Below, in pieces: positions 1-8,980 of a DNA stretch of 64,000 nucleotides. The stretch's first letter is position 1, and the number at the start of each line of letters is the position of its first letter. Below the pieces are notes generated by a model. The model made no database searches and was not told the DNA's origin. It saw nothing but the letters and a program-made list of their open reading frames with translations. The stretch lies in the NCBI RefSeq assembly GCF_011369485.1, contig NZ_VXCA01000004.1:186001-250000 (forward strand). Direction: 5' to 3'. A program made the position numbers and the translations under genes. This DNA comes from Pseudomonas atagonensis. Its GTDB lineage: Bacteria; Pseudomonadota; Gammaproteobacteria; Pseudomonadales; Pseudomonadaceae.

Positions 1-78
1 TGGTCGTAGAGCCTTGGTTTCAGCGAGGATGGCGCATCAGATAGCACCGTAAACGACGGATCAGTCTTGTGAATTGCT

Positions 79-103
79 TGGAATACCATAATATGGTCGG
101 CAT
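79..103 (+). promoter_or_regulatory. Putative GntR operator, site A, upstream of NCS1 permease
   Basis: The 15-mer TGGAATACCATAATA occupies 79-93. It forms the left half of a 12-1-12 dyad: TGGAATACCATA (79-90), one centre base, then TATGGT beginning the right half, whose outer part is degraded. The same 15-mer, with one A/T change at position 4, occurs at three other promoters in the window. The site lies about 80 bp before the permease start and could also serve a gene to the left of the window. The identity of the bound regulator (the GntR protein at 38586-39350) is inferred. Confidence 0.7.
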
Positions 104-172
104 CTGAGGGGCGACCCAAAAGTCCTCCCGGTTTGGCTTCATACAAAGATAAGAACAGACAAACTCGAGTTC

Positions 173-1600
173 ATGCATATGTCCCAGATGTCCCGGCAAG
201 ATCCGTTGATCGAGAATCACACGGTCGACTACGTCCCACTCGCGGAACGCCACGGGAAGGCCCGCGACCTTTTCACCCTTTGGTTCAGCACCAACATTGC
301 GCCACTGCCCATCGTCACCGGCGCCATGGTGATTCAGGTGTTCCATCTTGATTTGCTCTGGGGGCTGCTGGCGATTGCGCTGGGGCACCTGATCGGCGGG
401 GTGGTGATTGCTCTGGCGTCGGCACAAGGCCCACGCATGGGCATTCCGCAAATGGTTCAGAGCCGTGGTCAGTTCGGGCGTTATGGGGCGCTGTTGATCG
501 TGTTCTTTGCGGCGATCATCTACATCGGCTTCTTCATTTCAAACATCGTGCTTGCCGGTAAGTCGATCGTCGGCATCGCGCCGTCGGTGCCGGCACCACT
601 GAGCATTTTGATCGGCGCGTTGGCTGCTACGGCAATCGGCGTGATTGGCTACAACTTCATTCACACGCTGAACCGGATCGGCACCTGGGTGATGGGCAGC
701 GCATTGCTCGCGGGCTTCGTCTACATCTTTGCCCATGACTTGCCGGCGGATTTCCTCACCCGGGGCAGCTTCAATCTGTCCGGCTGGCTGGCGACGGTGT
801 CGCTGGGGATCATTTGGCAGATCAGCTTTTCGCCGTACGTGTCCGACTATTCGCGGTATCTGCCGGCGGATATTGGTATTGCCAAGCCGTTCTGGGCGAC
901 CTATCTGGGCGCGACGCTGGGCACGATTCTGTCGTTCAGTTTCGGCGCCGTCGCGGTGTTGGCGACCCCGGAAGGCACCGAGGCAATGGTCGCGGTCAAG
1001 CAGTCGACGGGTTGGTTGGGACCGATTCTGATGGTGCTGTTCCTGCTGAATATCATCAGTCACAACGCGCTGAATCTGTACGGTGCGGTGCTGTCGATCA
1101 TCACCTCGATCCAGACCTTCGTCAGCCAGTGGACGCCGAGCATCAAGGTGCGTGTGGTGCTCTCGAGTGTCGTCTTGGCAGGTTGCTGCCTGGTGGCGCT
1201 CGGCGCCTCGGCGGATTTCATTTCCGAGTTCATCGGATTGATTCTCGCGCTGTTGCTGGTGCTGGTGCCGTGGGCGTCGATCAACCTGATCGACTTCTAC
1301 CTGATCAAGCGCGGTAACTACGACATCACCTCGATCTTCCGTGCAGACGGCGGGATTTACGGGCGCTTTAATCTGCACGCAATCGTTGCCTATTTCATCG
1401 GCATCATCGTGCAACTGCCGTTCGCCAACACTTCGCTGTACGTCGGGCCTTACGCAAATCTGGTCGATGGCGCGGATCTGTCGTGGCTGGTCGGCCTGGT
1501 GGTGACCGTTCCGTTGTATTACTGCCTGGCGACACGTAGCAAGGCTCAACAGACCTGTGGCGAGGGGATTTATCCCCGTTCGGCTGCGAAGCAGTCGTGA
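173..1600 (+). CDS. NCS1-family purine/cytosine-type permease
   Basis: A 475-residue integral membrane protein with about 12 hydrophobic segments, of the nucleobase:cation symporter-1 family (CodB-like), expected to import a nucleobase or related N-heterocycle with H+ or Na+. Its length fits the family. The start is uncertain: ATG codons at 173, 179 and 188 are close together and none has a strong ribosome site. A GntR-type operator lies about 80 bp upstream and matches those of the catabolic cluster at 32-43 kb, so its substrate may be that cluster's. Oddity: the last 14 residues (CGEGIYPRSAAKQS) and the stop codon are encoded by an interspersed repeat, so the native C-terminus was replaced or extended by repeat insertion. 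Confidence 0.88.
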   Translation: MHMSQMSRQDPLIENHTVDYVPLAERHGKARDLFTLWFSTNIAPLPIVTGAMVIQVFHLDLLWGLLAIALGHLIGGVVIALASAQGPRMGIPQMVQSRGQFGRYGALLIVFFAAIIYIGFFISNIVLAGKSIVGIAPSVPAPLSILIGALAATAIGVIGYNFIHTLNRIGTWVMGSALLAGFVYIFAHDLPADFLTRGSFNLSGWLATVSLGIIWQISFSPYVSDYSRYLPADIGIAKPFWATYLGATLGTILSFSFGAVAVLATPEGTEAMVAVKQSTGWLGPILMVLFLLNIISHNALNLYGAVLSIITSIQTFVSQWTPSIKVRVVLSSVVLAGCCLVALGASADFISEFIGLILALLLVLVPWASINLIDFYLIKRGNYDITSIFRADGGIYGRFNLHAIVAYFIGIIVQLPFANTSLYVGPYANLVDGADLSWLVGLVVTVPLYYCLATRSKAQQTCGEGIYPRSAAKQS

Positions 1601-1675
1601 AATCAGCGAATGCGGTTTTCCTCTAGGTTGAGGGGGCCGCTTCGCAGCCCATCGGGGATAAATCCCCTCGCCATA
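1556..1675. repeat. REP pair, GGCGAGGGGATTTATCCCC family
   Basis: Two inverted copies of the element (TGTGGCGAGGGGATTTATCC on the left, its complement ending at 1675) flank a spacer of about 45 bp. Related pairs are at 57141-57274 and 62873-63005. The left arm overlaps the end of the permease gene and supplies its stop codon. Confidence 0.85.
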
Positions 1676-1895
1676 AGGGATTTCTAATCCTCTCTCCGCA
1701 TTCGGGTGGTCATTCAAATTGGCCATATCGATCCCCTTTTGGCCCATCACCCACTGTGCTCCAGCGGCGCTGTCGGCAAGAATCGAACGCACAATCAAAA
1801 GCTGGATCTGCCTTACCCTTGGCTACCTTTCAAGCCGCTGCCGTGTACAGAACATAAAAACCATCGATCTCACGCCGCATTTTGGGGAAACAACC

Positions 1896-2996
1896 ATGGT
1901 CACGATGAAACGCATTCTGGGTGCCACCGTGTGTGGGCTGACGCTGCTGGCCAGCGCGGTTCAGGCCGAGCAGCGCGAACTGCGGGTGTACAACTGGGCG
2001 GACTACATCCTGCCGTCAGTGCCCAAGGATTTCGCCGCCAACACCGGCATCAAAGTGACCTGGGATACCTTCGACACCAACGAATCACTGGAAGCCAAAT
2101 TGCTGACCGGCAACTCCGGGTATGACCTGGTGGTGCCGTCCAACCAGTTCATCGAAACGCAGATCAAGGCCGGCGTGTTCCAGAAACTCGACAAGTCCAA
2201 GCTACCGAACTGGAGCCATCAGGATCCGCAGCTTTTGAAGCTGCTGGACAAGAACGATCCCGGCAACCAGTACGGCGTGCCCTACATGGTCGGCACCGTG
2301 CTGATCGGCTTCAACCCAGCCAAGGTCAAGGCTGCGCTGGGCGACAACGCTCCGGTCGACAGTTGGGATCTGGTGTTCAAACCGGAGAACATGGAAAAAC
2401 TCAAATCCTGCGGCGTGGCGATGCTCGATTCGCCGTCGGAAATCCTCCCGCTGGCCCTGCATTACTTGGGGCTCGACCCGAACAGCCAGAACCCCGACGA
2501 CTATGAAAAGGCCAAAGAGCTGATGCTCAAGGTTCGCCCGTACGTGACGTACTTCAACTCGGCCAAATACATGACCGACATCGCCAACGGCGACATCTGC
2601 GTGGCCATCGGGTACTCGGGCAGCTTCTATCAGTTCGGTAACCGCGCCAAAGAGGCGAAAAACGGTGTGGTGGTCGACTGGCGTTTGCCGAAGGAAGGCG
2701 CGCCGATCTGGTTCGATACCTTCGCCATTCCGAAGAGCGCGAAAAACGTCGAAGAGGCTCACGAATTCCTCAACACCTTGCTCGATCCGAAAGTGATTGC
2801 GCCGATCAGCGATTTCCTCGGTTACCCGAACGCGAACAAGGATTCGATGCCGCTGATCAACAAGGAAATCACCGGCAATCCAAACCTGACCCCGACGCCC
2901 GAAGCGCTGAAAACCCTGTACGTTGTTCAGCCATTGCCGCAGAAGCTTGAGCGCGTGCGTACGCGGGTGTGGACCAGCATCAAGTCCGATAAATAA
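1896..2996 (+). CDS. Periplasmic polyamine-type substrate-binding protein (PotF/SpuD-like)
   Basis: A 366-residue extracytoplasmic binding protein of the spermidine/putrescine ABC transporter family. The start at 1896 gives a signal peptide (MKRILGATVCGLTLLASAVQA) and has GGGGAAA upstream; a longer frame to 1719 runs through sequence without coding character. The mature protein begins EQRELRVYNWADYI, the typical PotF opening, and keeps the YGVPYMVGT segment. No permease or ATPase lies beside it, so it is an orphan in this window and probably works with an ABC transporter encoded elsewhere. The potABC-like genes at 32-35 kb have their own, quite different binding protein. Specificity for putrescine or spermidine is inferred from family only. 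Confidence 0.88.
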   Translation: MVTMKRILGATVCGLTLLASAVQAEQRELRVYNWADYILPSVPKDFAANTGIKVTWDTFDTNESLEAKLLTGNSGYDLVVPSNQFIETQIKAGVFQKLDKSKLPNWSHQDPQLLKLLDKNDPGNQYGVPYMVGTVLIGFNPAKVKAALGDNAPVDSWDLVFKPENMEKLKSCGVAMLDSPSEILPLALHYLGLDPNSQNPDDYEKAKELMLKVRPYVTYFNSAKYMTDIANGDICVAIGYSGSFYQFGNRAKEAKNGVVVDWRLPKEGAPIWFDTFAIPKSAKNVEEAHEFLNTLLDPKVIAPISDFLGYPNANKDSMPLINKEITGNPNLTPTPEALKTLYVVQPLPQKLERVRTRVWTSIKSDK

Positions 2997-3013
2997 GCTT
3001 CACACATTCCCCT

Positions 3014-3103
3014 TGTGGGAGCGGGCTTGCTCGCGAAGGCGTCAGATCATCCAGCATCATCGTTGAATGACACACCGCTTTCGCGAGCAAGCTCGCTACT
3101 ACG
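3014..3103. repeat. REP pair, GTGGGAGCGGGCTTGCTCGCGAA family
   Basis: Inverted arms TTGTGGGAGCGGGCTTGCTC and CGCGAGCAAGCTCGCTACTA face each other around a short spacer, between the converging binding-protein gene and the TerC gene. The stem-loop may act in 3'-end stability or termination. Six further members are listed in this window. Confidence 0.85.
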
Positions 3104-3117
3104 GGTTTTGTGGGGTG

Positions 3118-4092
3118 TCATTCAGTGCGGCGTTCGGCATCTTTGGTCATCACCAGACTCAACAACACCGACCCCAGAATCACGCCGCCCACCACCGCCA
3201 GCGACCACTCCACCGGCATGTGAAACCACGGCATCAGCGTCATCTTGCCGCCGATGAACACCAGCACAATCGCCAACCCGTACTTGAGCAGATGAAAGCG
3301 GTCAGCCATGTCCGCCAGCAGGAAGTACAGCGCCCGCAGGCCCATGATCGCGAAGATGTTCGAGGTAAACACGATGAACGGGTCGGTGGTCACGGCGAAG
3401 ATCGCCGGGATGCTGTCGACAGCGAACATCAGGTCACTGGCCTCGATCAGCACCAGCACCAGAAACATTGGCGTCGCCCAGCGCACGCCGTTCTGCAGGA
3501 CGAAAAACCGTTCACCGTGAAAGCCGCTGGTGATGCGCAGATGCCCACGCACCCAGCGCAGCAGCGGGTTGTTGTCCAGATCCGGTTGCTGTTCGGCGAA
3601 CACCAGCATCTTGATCCCGGTGATGATCAGGAACACGCCGAAAGCGTACAGCAGCCATTCGAACTGCGAGACCAGCCACACACCGGCGAATATCATCACA
3701 GCGCGCATTACAATCGCCCCGAGCACGCCGTACAACAGCACTCGGCGCTGCAATTCTGGCGGTACGGCGAAGTAGCTGAAGATCATCACGAAGACGAACA
3801 TGTTATCGATCGACAGCGATTGTTCGATCAAGTAACCGGTGAGGAATTCGAGGGTTTTCTGCCGTGCGATCTCAGCGCCGAAGGCACCGTTCAGGTACCA
3901 CCAGAGCAGAGCGGCAAAGGACAGCGCCAGCAAGCACCAGGCAATGACCCAGGACAAGGCTTCGCGCACTGACACCCGATGCGCCTTGCGCCCACCGAAC
4001 ACAAAAAGGTCCAATGCCAGCATGGCAAGAACGAAGACGATGAAGGCGCCCCACATCCATGGTTCGCCGATATTGATGTTCGTGGCTGACAT
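3118..4092 (-). CDS. alx: TerC/Alx-family integral membrane protein
   Basis: A 324-residue inner-membrane protein of the TerC family, close in length to E. coli Alx (about 320 residues) and with the Alx-type N-terminus. It has about nine transmembrane segments and the conserved acidic membrane motifs of the family, including SIDNMFVFVMIF and FAVDSIPAIFAVT. The family is associated with export or homeostasis of metals, notably Mn2+, at the membrane. The start at 4092 is chosen because it is preceded by GGGAGCG and because the 46 residues upstream in frame look non-coding. It is a single-gene unit divergent from the DyP peroxidase. I saw no recognisable yybP-ykoY-type riboswitch in the 170-bp leader, but could not fold it. 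Confidence 0.85.
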   Translation of the reverse strand: MSATNINIGEPWMWGAFIVFVLAMLALDLFVFGGRKAHRVSVREALSWVIAWCLLALSFAALLWWYLNGAFGAEIARQKTLEFLTGYLIEQSLSIDNMFVFVMIFSYFAVPPELQRRVLLYGVLGAIVMRAVMIFAGVWLVSQFEWLLYAFGVFLIITGIKMLVFAEQQPDLDNNPLLRWVRGHLRITSGFHGERFFVLQNGVRWATPMFLVLVLIEASDLMFAVDSIPAIFAVTTDPFIVFTSNIFAIMGLRALYFLLADMADRFHLLKYGLAIVLVFIGGKMTLMPWFHMPVEWSLAVVGGVILGSVLLSLVMTKDAERRTE

Positions 4093-4266
4093 GTCACGCT
4101 CCCTGTCTATTATTTGAATCGGGTTCAGACGAGGCCATGCTAGCGACGGTTTTGCAGCAAAGAAAAATCGTTTATTTCTCGGGTAGAGTTCGTAAAAAAC
4201 GAAGTGTCGGCGCGCAGAGTACGCCGACATCTCCTGCTTAAACCTTACGGAAAGGCGCTTTCAGCG

Positions 4267-5211
4267 ATGACCAACGACACTCTGGAACCTCAAGCGGTGT
4301 GCAGCCCGATCACCAGCAGCGCGATTTTTATCGTCGCGACGCTCAATGCCGGCAGTGACGCGGTGGACACCGTGAAGGGCTGGTGCGGCGACCTCTCCGG
4401 GCTGGTGCGATCCGTCGGCAAACGTGTGCCAGCGGGCAATCTGTCGTGTGTCTGCGGATTTTCTTCCAGCGCCTGGGATCGCCTGTTCGGCAATCCGCGC
4501 CCGGCGGCATTGCACGGGTTTCGCGAATTTGGCGGGCTTGGGCGCCACGCACCGGCCACCCCGGGCGATCTGCTGCTGCACATTCGCGCCGATCAAATGG
4601 ACCTGTGTTTTGAACTGGCCACGCAAATCATGTTGGTGCTGGGCGACGCCGTGACCGTGGTCGATGAGGTTCAGGGTTTCCGCTATTTCGACATGCGCAG
4701 CATCATCGGTTTTGTCGACGGCACGGAAAATCCGCTCGGCCGCAAAGCCGTCAACTTCACCATCGTCGGTGATGAAGACCCGGATTTCAGCGGCGGCAGT
4801 TATGTGCTGGTGCAGAAGTACTTGCACAACATGACGGCCTGGAACGCGTTGAGCGTCGAAGCTCAGGAGCGCGTCATCGGTCGCCAGAAGCTGTCGGACA
4901 TCGAACTGGATGATTCGGTAAAGCCGAGCAATTCCCACAGCGCGTTGACCACGATCACCACGGCCGATGGCGAGGAAGTGAAGATCCTGCGCGACAACAT
5001 GCCGTTCGGCCGGCCGGGGGCGGGGGAGTTCGGCACGTTCTTTATCGGCTACGCACGCTCGCCCGCACCGATGGAGCAGATGCTGGAAAACATGTTTGTC
5101 GGAAAACCGCCGGGCAACTACGACAAGTTGCTGGATTTCAGCACGGCCGTGACAGGCAGCCTGTATTTTGTGCCGTCCGCGGATTTGCTTGAGGAATTGG
5201 CGGAGCGATAA
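4267..5211 (+). CDS. DyP-type heme peroxidase (YfeX-like)
   Basis: A 314-residue dye-decolorizing peroxidase, probably cytoplasmic since it has no signal peptide. The diagnostic GXXDG motif is present as GFVDG (148-152) with distal Asp151. His224 (SNSHS) fits the proximal heme ligand, and Arg242 in the ILRDNMPFG segment fits the distal arginine. The C-terminal GTFFIGYARSP block is also typical of the YfeX group. It reduces H2O2 while oxidising a heme or porphyrin-like or phenolic substrate; the physiological substrate is unknown. The start at 4267 follows GGAAAGG at a somewhat long spacing. It is a single gene, closed by a strong terminator immediately after the stop. Confidence 0.92.
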   Translation: MTNDTLEPQAVCSPITSSAIFIVATLNAGSDAVDTVKGWCGDLSGLVRSVGKRVPAGNLSCVCGFSSSAWDRLFGNPRPAALHGFREFGGLGRHAPATPGDLLLHIRADQMDLCFELATQIMLVLGDAVTVVDEVQGFRYFDMRSIIGFVDGTENPLGRKAVNFTIVGDEDPDFSGGSYVLVQKYLHNMTAWNALSVEAQERVIGRQKLSDIELDDSVKPSNSHSALTTITTADGEEVKILRDNMPFGRPGAGEFGTFFIGYARSPAPMEQMLENMFVGKPPGNYDKLLDFSTAVTGSLYFVPSADLLEELAER

Positions 5212-5243
5212 AAAACGGCGGGATCAATTGATCCCGCCGTTTT
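5212..5243. terminator. Bidirectional intrinsic terminator
   Basis: A perfect 32-bp palindrome, with half-site AAAACGGCGGGATCAA, sits between the converging DyP and amidase genes. The A-runs and T-runs at its ends give a U-tract on both strands. Confidence 0.93.
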
Positions 5244-5247
5244 GCAT

Positions 5248-6960
5248 TTACTTGCCTGTTGCCAGCGCAGGCGTACGCGGCGGCACCAGACGCTTGGAAC
5301 CGGTCGCCTCGAACGCCGCTGCCAGGCGCAGCAGTGTCGAATCGTCATAGGCCCGCCCGGCAAACGTCAGCCCCACCGGCATACCAATGTCGGCCATCAC
5401 GCCCATCGGCACGGTGACGGTCGGCACGCCGAGGTGGCGGATCGCGAGATTGCCGTTGGCGACCCAGATGCCGTTGCTCCAGGCGATGTCCGCCGAGGCC
5501 GGGTTGACGTCGGCGTCGGCCGGGCCAACGTCGGCGTTGGTCGGGAACAGCACGGCGTCGAGGCCGAGGCGATCCATCCAGTCTTCGAGGTCGAGCTTGC
5601 GAGTTTTTTCCAGACCGCGCAGACCGTCTGGCAGCGTCGGGATCTGATCCCACGGCGTGATGCCACGCTCGGCCATGCGCACGTATTCGTCCATGCCGGC
5701 AGCGAGGTCGCCTTCACGGTTGGGCAGGGTGCCCGGGTCGTGCGGGAAGATTTTCGGCCCGTCGACGTCCGCCAGGCGGTTGAGTTTCGGGTCGCCGTTG
5801 GCGCGCAGGAAATCGTCGAAGGCCCAGGCCGACAAGTCCCATAGTTCGTGGTGCATGAACTCTTTGGAGACGATGCCGCGATTGAACACGGTCGGCGCAC
5901 CGGGACGGTCGCCCTCGCAATTGGAGACCAGCGGAAAATCCACTTCGACCACTTCGGCGCCGGCCGCTTCGAGGGCCTGACGAGCCTGTTTCCAAAGGTC
6001 GATCACCGAAGCGCGGGTGTTGATGCGCTGCCCGGTCGGGCCGCCGATGCCCGGCGCTGCGCTGGTGCCGGCTTCAGGGTCGGCGTTGATGTACATGCGC
6101 GGCACGCCCAGGCGTTTGCCGGCCAGTGCATCACTTTTCACGGCGAGTTCAAGGTAAGAAGCAGGGCGCACCGAGGCGACGCTCGGGATCGGCACCCAGG
6201 GTTGCAGGCGCCACAGATCGCCACGGGTATCGGTGTCTTCAGCCACCACCACGTCGAGCACTTCCAGCAAGTCGGCCATGGTGCGCGCGTACGGCACGAC
6301 CACGTCCATGGTCGGCGTCAGCGGCCAGTTGCCGCGAACCGAGATCACGCCACGGGATGGCGTGTAGGCGCACAGACCGTTGTTCGACGCCGGGCCGCGA
6401 CCGCTCGACCAGGTTTCTTCCGCCAGCCCGAATGCCGAGAAGCTGGCAGCGGTGGCGGTGCCGGCACCGTTCGACGAGCCGGAGGCAAACGGCGCGGTCA
6501 GGTAATCAGCGTTGTAGGGACTTTCGGCGCGGCCATAGACGCCGCGCTGCATCCCGCCATTGGCCATCGGCGGCATGTTGGTCTTGCCCAGGCAGATCGC
6601 GCCACCTGCACGCAGGCGCTCGATGGTGAACGCGTCGCGCTGGGCCACCAGATCCGCGAAGGCCGGGCTGCCGGACGCTGCCGTGAGGCCTTTGACCAGA
6701 TAGCTGTCCTTGGCGGTGTAGGGGATGCCGTCGAGCGGACCGAGGGTTTCGCCCTTGGCGCGACGGGCATCGGAAGCTTGCGCTTCTTTCAGGGCTTCGG
6801 GGTTGCGCACGATCACTGCGTTCAAGGCAGTGGCGGTGTCCGGGCCGTCAAAGGCGTCGATGCGCGCCAGGTAGGCCTGGACCAGTTCAACCGCCGTGGT
6901 CTGGCCGGATTCGAGCGCCGCGCGCAATTGGGCAATGGAAACTTCAGTGACTTCGATCAT
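5248..6960 (-). CDS. Amidase-signature family hydrolase
   Basis: A 570-residue amidase-signature (AS) protein that would hydrolyse an amide bond, substrate unknown. The Ser-Ser-Lys triad can be placed: Lys84 in GIPYTAKDS, cis-Ser162/163 in the glycine/serine loop, and Ser186 in ETWSSGRGP, which aligns with the usual DTGGSIRIP. The glycine-rich loop reads GSSNG rather than the usual GSSGG, and the nucleophile segment is divergent, so this is an outlying subfamily. The ATG at 6960 is preferred over a TTG at 7023 because homology begins just after it. It has no signal peptide. It is transcribed in the same direction as the AraC gene upstream, 138 bp away, and ends at the shared terminator. Confidence 0.85.
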   Translation of the reverse strand: MIEVTEVSIAQLRAALESGQTTAVELVQAYLARIDAFDGPDTATALNAVIVRNPEALKEAQASDARRAKGETLGPLDGIPYTAKDSYLVKGLTAASGSPAFADLVAQRDAFTIERLRAGGAICLGKTNMPPMANGGMQRGVYGRAESPYNADYLTAPFASGSSNGAGTATAASFSAFGLAEETWSSGRGPASNNGLCAYTPSRGVISVRGNWPLTPTMDVVVPYARTMADLLEVLDVVVAEDTDTRGDLWRLQPWVPIPSVASVRPASYLELAVKSDALAGKRLGVPRMYINADPEAGTSAAPGIGGPTGQRINTRASVIDLWKQARQALEAAGAEVVEVDFPLVSNCEGDRPGAPTVFNRGIVSKEFMHHELWDLSAWAFDDFLRANGDPKLNRLADVDGPKIFPHDPGTLPNREGDLAAGMDEYVRMAERGITPWDQIPTLPDGLRGLEKTRKLDLEDWMDRLGLDAVLFPTNADVGPADADVNPASADIAWSNGIWVANGNLAIRHLGVPTVTVPMGVMADIGMPVGLTFAGRAYDDSTLLRLAAAFEATGSKRLVPPRTPALATGK

Positions 6961-7098
6961 GCTGTTACCGCCGACAGGTTCGCTAAAGGGTGGTTGATCA
7001 TTGTTATCGTCGAAAGATGTCAAAGATTCTTGATGGGCGAAACTCTACCCTGAAATTTGCTCAATGGCATGCATAAAGTCGATAAATATCGGTTAATT

Positions 7099-7887
7099 TC
7101 ATCGGAAAAACTCTCCTGGTGTCTCGCCGAACTGTTGGCGAAACGCCGCGATAAAGGCTGACGTCGAGTCATAACCACAGGCCAAAGCCACGTCGGTGAC
7201 GCGTTCGCCGCGTTCCAGCGGTGTGAGCGCACCCAGCAGACGTAGACGCTGACGCCAGGTGCGGAAGGTCAAGCCGGTGTCGCGCAGGAACAGTCGAGTC
7301 AGAGTTTTCTCGGTCACGCCGAACTTGTCGCTCCAGTGACTGAGTGTGGTCTGTTGTTCCGGATGTTGCTCCAGGCTTTGATAGATCTGACGCAAGCGCG
7401 CGTCCTGGGGCAGTGGCAGCATGAGGTCGATCTGCGGCGCTTCGGCCAATTGATCGAGGATGACTTGTGCCAGCCGCCCATGAGCGCCGTCCTGATCGTA
7501 CTCCACCGGCACTTGGCTGAAGGCGCGAATCAGTTCGCGCAATAAATCACTTACCCCAAGCACATGGCAGCGTTCGATCGCCCAGCCCGCCACGCTGCAA
7601 TCGATATAAAGGCTGCGCATCTCGGTGTGCGGCGAGCTGAACACCCGGTGCGGCATGCCCGCCGGAATCCACACGGCGCGCTCCGGCGGCGCGACAAAGC
7701 GTCCGGCGCTGGTCTGCACTTCAAGCACGCCTTGAATCGCGTACGACAATTGCACCCATGGATGACTGTGGCGGCGGGTCAGCGCACGATTGGGCAGCGA
7801 TTCGGTGCGTCCGTACAGCGGACGCGGCAGGCTGGGTAGCCCGGGAATGCTGCGTCTGACGCTTTTCTCGTGTCCTTTTGGCGGCAT
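7099..7887 (-). CDS. AraC-family transcriptional regulator with cupin sensor domain
   Basis: A 262-residue regulator. Residues about 20-100 form an AraC-type cupin (TRRHSHPWVQLSYAIQG, then AVWIPAGMPHRV, a typical cupin metal/ligand segment). The C-terminal 100 residues hold two helix-turn-helix motifs ending in DVALACGYDSTSAFIAAF, the AraC signature. It is divergent from the SBF-type transporter at 7972 with an 84-bp gap, so the transporter is the obvious target; the amidase downstream may be another. The ligand is unknown. The start at 7887 is one choice among several in-frame codons and lacks a good ribosome site. Confidence 0.87.
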   Translation of the reverse strand: MPPKGHEKSVRRSIPGLPSLPRPLYGRTESLPNRALTRRHSHPWVQLSYAIQGVLEVQTSAGRFVAPPERAVWIPAGMPHRVFSSPHTEMRSLYIDCSVAGWAIERCHVLGVSDLLRELIRAFSQVPVEYDQDGAHGRLAQVILDQLAEAPQIDLMLPLPQDARLRQIYQSLEQHPEQQTTLSHWSDKFGVTEKTLTRLFLRDTGLTFRTWRQRLRLLGALTPLERGERVTDVALACGYDSTSAFIAAFRQQFGETPGEFFR

Positions 7888-7971
7888 CTGGAGGATCTTC
7901 GGCGTTAGTCGGTAATTGCCTGACACGTTAGAGTCGCAGGCACGCACTGGCAACCCCCGGATAACCAAACC

Positions 7972-8970
7972 ATGATTCGCCCACGCTTCTTGCCCGACAA
8001 CTTCACCCTGACGCTGGTCGGCGTCGTCCTGCTGGCCAGTTTTCTACCGGCCAGCGGCCAGGTCGCGGTCGGCTTCGGCTGGCTGACCAACATCGCCATC
8101 GCGCTGCTGTTTTTCCTCCACGGCGCGAAACTGTCTCGTGAGTCGATCATCGCCGGCGCCGGCCACTGGCGCCTGCACTTGCTGGTGTTCGGCCTGACCT
8201 TTGTGTTGTTCCCGCTCCTCGGTCTGGCATTGAAGCCGCTGCTGTCGCCGTTGATCGGCGACAGTTTGTACATGGGCATGCTCTACCTCTGCGCGCTGCC
8301 CGCCACGGTGCAATCGGCCATCGCCTTCACGTCGCTGGCGCGTGGCAACATTCCGGCGGCGATCTGCAGCGCGGCGGCGTCGAGCCTGTTCGGGATTTTC
8401 CTCACGCCATTGCTGGTCACATTGCTGCTCAACGTCCACGGCGACGGCGGTTCGACCCTCGACGCCATCCTGAAAATCAGCGTGCAATTGCTCCTGCCCT
8501 TTATTGCCGGGCAGATCGCCCGTCGCTGGATCGGCGCATGGGTCGGGCGCAACAAAAACTGGTTGAAATTCGTCGATCAGGGTTCGATTCTGCTGGTGGT
8601 TTACGGCGCATTCAGCGAAGCGGTCAACGAAGGCATCTGGCATCAGATTCCGCTCTATGAACTGCTCGGTCTGGTGGTCGTCTGCTGCATCTTGCTGGCG
8701 TTGGTATTGGTTGCCTCGACCGTGCTCGGCAAAGCGTTCGGCTTCAATCAGGAAGACCGCATCACGATCCTGTTCTGCGGCTCGAAAAAGAGCCTGGCCA
8801 CCGGCGTTCCGATGGCCCAGGTGTTGTTTGCCGGCAGCACGATTGGCGTGCTGATTCTGCCGCTGATGCTGTTCCATCAGATCCAGCTGATGGTCTGTGC
8901 GGTGCTGGCGCAGCGTTATGCGAAACGGCCGGAGTCGGTGCCGGAGCTGATGGCGCAGGTGGATCCGTAA
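7972..8970 (+). CDS. SBF-family (bile acid:sodium symporter-like) membrane transporter
   Basis: A 332-residue inner-membrane protein with about ten hydrophobic segments, of the YfeH/SBF-like family (PF13593). Typical blocks are LLFFLHGAKLS near residue 50, ALPATVQSAIAFT near 110 and FCGSKKSLATGVPMA near 265. In the family such proteins move organic anions with Na+, but substrates of the bacterial YfeH branch are not established. It is divergent from the AraC regulator and probably controlled by it. Confidence 0.87.
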   Translation: MIRPRFLPDNFTLTLVGVVLLASFLPASGQVAVGFGWLTNIAIALLFFLHGAKLSRESIIAGAGHWRLHLLVFGLTFVLFPLLGLALKPLLSPLIGDSLYMGMLYLCALPATVQSAIAFTSLARGNIPAAICSAAASSLFGIFLTPLLVTLLLNVHGDGGSTLDAILKISVQLLLPFIAGQIARRWIGAWVGRNKNWLKFVDQGSILLVVYGAFSEAVNEGIWHQIPLYELLGLVVVCCILLALVLVASTVLGKAFGFNQEDRITILFCGSKKSLATGVPMAQVLFAGSTIGVLILPLMLFHQIQLMVCAVLAQRYAKRPESVPELMAQVDP

Positions 8971-8980
8971 GCGCAGCGAA

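Noticed and set aside
539..1798. Long minus-strand open frame opposite the NCS1 permease
   Set aside because: It is the complement of a well-supported membrane protein gene, is rich in Arg/Gln/His with no family pattern, and ends inside REP sequence.
4093..4266. yybP-ykoY (Mn2+) riboswitch before the TerC/Alx gene
   Set aside because: The family is often so controlled, but the conserved GGGGAGUAG-type segments of the riboswitch are not visible in this leader.
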